From Corallococcus sp. CA053C (GTDB lineage Bacteria; Myxococcota; Myxococcia; Myxococcales; Myxococcaceae), in contig NZ_RAWA01000058.1 of the NCBI RefSeq assembly GCF_003611675.1, positions 1 to 32,798 of the forward strand: a stretch of DNA of 32,798 nt. Direction: 5' to 3'. The notes under the pieces were generated by a model. It was not told the origin of the DNA and searched no databases. It saw nothing but the letters and a program-made list of their open reading frames with translations. The translations under genes and the position numbers were made by a program. Positions 30,418-32,798 of this stretch are shown here, piece by piece (within the stretch, counting starts at the first letter, position 1; every line of letters starts with the position of its first letter).

Positions 30418-31902
30418 ATGTGCACCTTGTCGCCGACCCCCACCCTTTCCCGCCGTGAAGTGCTTGCCGCTGCCTCCGCCGTCGGACTCCTCGGGTGCGG
30501 GGCGCGGTCCTCCCTGAAACCCACGGCGCCGGCCAGGAGCGCGGTCGTGCTGGGGGCTGGACTCGCGGGGCTTGTCGCGGCGTTCGAGCTGATGAAGCGC
30601 GGCTTCGACGTCCACGTGCTCGAAGCGAATGCTCAACCCGGAGGACGCATCCGGACGATCCGCGCTCCGTTTCCGGACGGGCTCTACGTCGAGGCTGGAG
30701 CCACCCATGTGGTCGGTGATCCCGACCTGCTGGCGCTGTTCTCCGAGCTGAACGTCGGCCTGTTCGAGCCGGCTCGGCGCAGGTGGCCGAAACAGGTGCT
30801 GTTCAAGCGTGGACAGCGGTCGGTCTTCAGCGCCGGTGAGGCCATTCCCGAGGAGGACCTGCCCCTTCGCGAAGACGAAGCCTCATTGGATTTCAACGGG
30901 ATGCTGGAGAAGTACTTCGGCACGTTGAAAGACCACGACCCTCGCAAGCTCGACGGGGCTGGCTCCGAATACTCACGCCTCGATGGCCTCACGGCCGAGC
31001 AGCTCTTGATGGAACGGGGTGCCTCCGAAGGCTTTCGCCAGCTGGCGGAGACCTCTTTCTGCCCGAGCGGCAGCTTGAAGACGATGTCTGGGTTGGCCTT
31101 GATGCGCGAGGCGCTCAACATCCAGCTGGAGATTGGCTGGGGCAGCGCCAGGCGGGTGGTGGGAGGCTCGGACACGTTGCCCAGGGCACTGGCTCAACGG
31201 CTTGGCGACCGCGTCATCCTGGGTGCGCTCGCGCGCCGCATTGAACAAGGAGCGCAGGGGGCTACGGTGACGTTCACCCGGAAGGGTGAAATGCATCAGC
31301 TCTCGGCCCGGCACATCGTCTGCGCGCTGCCTGGAACGCTCGTGCCCCGGTTGGAGATGGCTCCGGTCCTCCCCGCGGCCCAGCTTCAAGCGTTCTCCCT
31401 CATCAACACGGTGTCGGTCGTTCAGGTCTACGCGGCCACGAAGACGCGCTACTGGAATGCGCGCGGGGAGAGCGGCAACGCCGACACGGATCTTCCGGTG
31501 GGGCGCATCAAGGATGAGTCGGCATTGCAAGAAGCGACGGCAGGAATCCTGGGCGCCCATCCCAGTGGAGCCGAGAGCAGGCGCTTGAGCTCGCTCGCGG
31601 ACGGAGTGCTCCACCGCGAGGTCATCGACGCGATGGAGCGCGTTCATCCGGGGCTCCAGGACCAGCTGCTGTCCGTTCATTCGGTCTGCTGGGACAACGA
31701 GCCGAACATCCGGGGCGCCTTTACGTGGCTCGGCGTCGGACAGCTGACGCAGCAGCAGCCGCTGCTTCGCAGACCCCACGGCGCCATGGTGTTCGCCGGC
31801 GACTACAACTCGCATCGACCCGGCTTCATGCATGGCGCGTTGGCGTCCGCACGAAGGGCCGTCGCGGAAGTCGTCAGCCGTGAGGCGATGCTCGCTACTT
31901 GA
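30418..31902 (+). CDS. Tat-exported lipoprotein flavin amine oxidase
   Basis: A 494-residue FAD-dependent amine-oxidoreductase-family protein (monoamine oxidase/phytoene-desaturase fold). N-terminus: SRREVLAAASAVGLLGC, a twin-arginine signal joined to a lipobox (Cys27), so it should be exported folded with FAD and lipid-anchored. VVLGAGLAGLVAAFELMKRG and VHVLEANAQPGGRIRT are the FAD dinucleotide fold and GGR motif; VVGGSDTLPRAL is mid-domain; MVFAGDYNSHRPGFMHGALA is the C-terminal FAD site. It would oxidise an amine or similar substrate, giving H2O2 if an oxidase; the substrate is unknown. GGAGG (30413-30417) abuts the ATG, which is poor spacing, but is 9 nt from an in-frame TTG at 30427, so true translation may begin there. 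Confidence 0.85.
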   Translation: MCTLSPTPTLSRREVLAAASAVGLLGCGARSSLKPTAPARSAVVLGAGLAGLVAAFELMKRGFDVHVLEANAQPGGRIRTIRAPFPDGLYVEAGATHVVGDPDLLALFSELNVGLFEPARRRWPKQVLFKRGQRSVFSAGEAIPEEDLPLREDEASLDFNGMLEKYFGTLKDHDPRKLDGAGSEYSRLDGLTAEQLLMERGASEGFRQLAETSFCPSGSLKTMSGLALMREALNIQLEIGWGSARRVVGGSDTLPRALAQRLGDRVILGALARRIEQGAQGATVTFTRKGEMHQLSARHIVCALPGTLVPRLEMAPVLPAAQLQAFSLINTVSVVQVYAATKTRYWNARGESGNADTDLPVGRIKDESALQEATAGILGAHPSGAESRRLSSLADGVLHREVIDAMERVHPGLQDQLLSVHSVCWDNEPNIRGAFTWLGVGQLTQQQPLLRRPHGAMVFAGDYNSHRPGFMHGALASARRAVAEVVSREAMLAT

Positions 31903-31982
31903 CGGCCCCGAACTCTCTCATTCGTGCCTCGGGCGCGCCGGGACGGAGCGAGCGGGTGCTCGCGGGCGTGGACGCCCCGCAC

Positions 31983-32303
31983 TCACTTCCCGCAGACACG
32001 GTTTGCATCGGCCACGCAGTCGTGGGTGTTCTGGCAGCTCGTGCAGCGCAACTTCGTGCTGTTGTGTTTGTAGTAGCAGCCGACGGGCTCGGAGCGGGCA
32101 TCACGCACCTCGCAGAATACGATGGTGCCGGTGGAGCAGAGCGGCTCCGCGACCGGCTCGCCGCAGCAGCCCTCGCCGTCGAAGTGGGGCCGCACCTCCG
32201 TGGTGCACTCCATTCCGGTCGGCCCCCCCTCTCCTCCGGGGTCCGTGCCGTCACAAGCGGTGAGGGTCAGTGCGAGGAGCCATCGCCACGGTCTGGAAGT
32301 CAC
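31983..32303 (-). CDS. small Cys-rich lipoprotein
   Basis: A 106-residue exported lipoprotein, family not recognised. The signal reads SRPWRWLLALTLTAC with lipobox Cys near residue 17. The mature part has about ten Cys, including CTTEVRPHFDGEGCCGEP, CSTGTIVFCEV and CTSCQNTHDCVADANRVCGK, implying a compact disulfide-bonded surface domain of the sort common in myxobacterial lipoproteins. The start is GTG at 32303 with AGGA about 8 nt upstream; the frame runs further upstream without coding character. It converges with the amine oxidase gene; the 80-bp gap shows nothing notable. Confidence 0.7.
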   Translation of the reverse strand: MTSRPWRWLLALTLTACDGTDPGGEGGPTGMECTTEVRPHFDGEGCCGEPVAEPLCSTGTIVFCEVRDARSEPVGCYYKHNSTKLRCTSCQNTHDCVADANRVCGK

Positions 32304-32402
32304 GCGTCGTTCCTGTCTTGGGAGGTGGGATTGCCGGTGTGAGTGTATCGAGGAGATGACGCCTCCGTGCAACCCTGGAGGAACCCTCATGATGCGATGG
32401 CG

Positions 32403-32515
32403 CTGACGGACGACGCGTGCATGACGGGCTTCAGCGCGGAGCAGGTGCAGCGCATCGGTCTGGGAGTCGCCGCGCGCCTCATGCGGGACGGCGCCAACGT
32501 CCTGCTGTTCGGGCG
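32403..32515 (+). pseudogene. short coding remnant, family unknown
   Basis: About 35 codons of coding-like sequence (GFSAEQVQRIGLGVAARLMR, DGANVLLFGRTPA) that stop resembling protein at about 32515, where the opposite-strand gene fragment begins. No ribosome site or complete domain is present. It may be a truncated piece of a larger enzyme joined by rearrangement to the neighbour. Family uncertain. Confidence 0.25.
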
Positions 32516-32798
32516 GACGCCAGCACGACGAGCTTCCCCCTCGTCAGCAGCGTGCCGGCATGCAGCGAGCCGGTGATGATGAGGCTCCGGTGCGGCGGGT
32601 TGACGAGGAGCCCGTCCACCCGCAGGTCTCCGAGGATGATGGAGGTCCCGCCCGCCTGCTCCAGCTCCGCCAGGTGTACGGGGCCGGGGAAGACAGTGGT
32701 GCCCTCCTGGAGTGGGCCAAGGTAGTCCCCGAACTCAGGAGGGATGCGGGCGTTGGGGCTCGCGGCTTCATCGGCGGACAATGGGCGCGGGGTGGGCG
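32479..32798 (-). CDS. partial beta-helix/bactofilin-like protein (5' end beyond window)
   Basis: The frame is open through the right edge, so the true start is probably outside. Visible residues show short beta-strand repeats: GTTVFPGPVHLAELEQAGGT, SIILGDLRVDGLLVNPPHRS, LIITGSLHAGTLLTRGKLVV. This 'GDL.VDG...L.I.GSL.A' rhythm is typical of right-handed beta-helix or polymer-forming proteins. After LVVLA the sequence changes abruptly (ASARTAGRWRRPA) where it overlaps the plus-strand remnant, so the 3' end also seems truncated by a junction near 32515. Function unknown. Confidence 0.5.
   Translation of the reverse strand, partial: PTPRPLSADEAASPNARIPPEFGDYLGPLQEGTTVFPGPVHLAELEQAGGTSIILGDLRVDGLLVNPPHRSLIITGSLHAGTLLTRGKLVVLASARTAGRWRRPA

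Overview
The window is very GC-rich, with strongly G/C-biased third codon positions. It carries a MYXO-CTERM sorting tail, a DUF1592/DUF1552 gene pair, many lipoproteins and a FeeM-like acyltransferase. Together these point to a predatory myxobacterium of the Myxococcus/Corallococcus/Pyxidicoccus type (inference; no rRNA gene is present). No transposase, integrase, CRISPR array, phage gene or replication origin is visible.

Layout. Positions 1-7257 hold a YbhN-like membrane protein, a small SET-domain protein, the DUF1592 lipoprotein and DUF1552 Tat-protein pair, a secreted pectinacetylesterase/Notum-like hydrolase facing them across a bidirectional terminator, and a membrane-anchored hypothetical protein. 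Positions 7248-13371 hold a HelD/UvrD-type helicase, an outer-membrane beta-barrel-like protein, a small anchored protein, an acyl-CoA dehydrogenase, a DUF2780-like protein and a Nudix hydrolase. Positions 13450-16387 hold a GT39-like membrane glycosyltransferase, a Spy/CpxP-like periplasmic protein, a 49-residue membrane microprotein candidate, and a tRNA-Val/tRNA-Asp pair with a clear promoter and terminator. This left half looks like ordinary chromosome.

From about 16.4 kb rightward the region becomes more accessory. There is a 957-residue surface protein with both a lipobox and a MYXO-CTERM tail, then decayed gene pieces (an RCC1 fragment, an orphan fragment, C-terminal scraps of a class V aminotransferase and of a possible serine hydrolase). 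Among them lie an SDR/ECF-sigma operon (ATGA overlap), a HEAT-like secreted protein and an unrecognised 443-residue protein. At 25.7-28.4 kb a FeeM/LuxI-type acyltransferase, a haem-oxygenase-like diiron enzyme and a convergent LuxR-type regulator form the best candidate for a small undescribed biosynthetic or signalling cassette. Positions 28.7-32.3 kb carry a divergent SDR/XRE-regulator pair of actinobacterial type, a Tat-exported lipoprotein flavin amine oxidase and a small Cys-rich lipoprotein. The right edge cuts a beta-helix-like gene abutting another gene scrap.

Most functional statements are family-level inferences from motifs read by eye; no database search was run.
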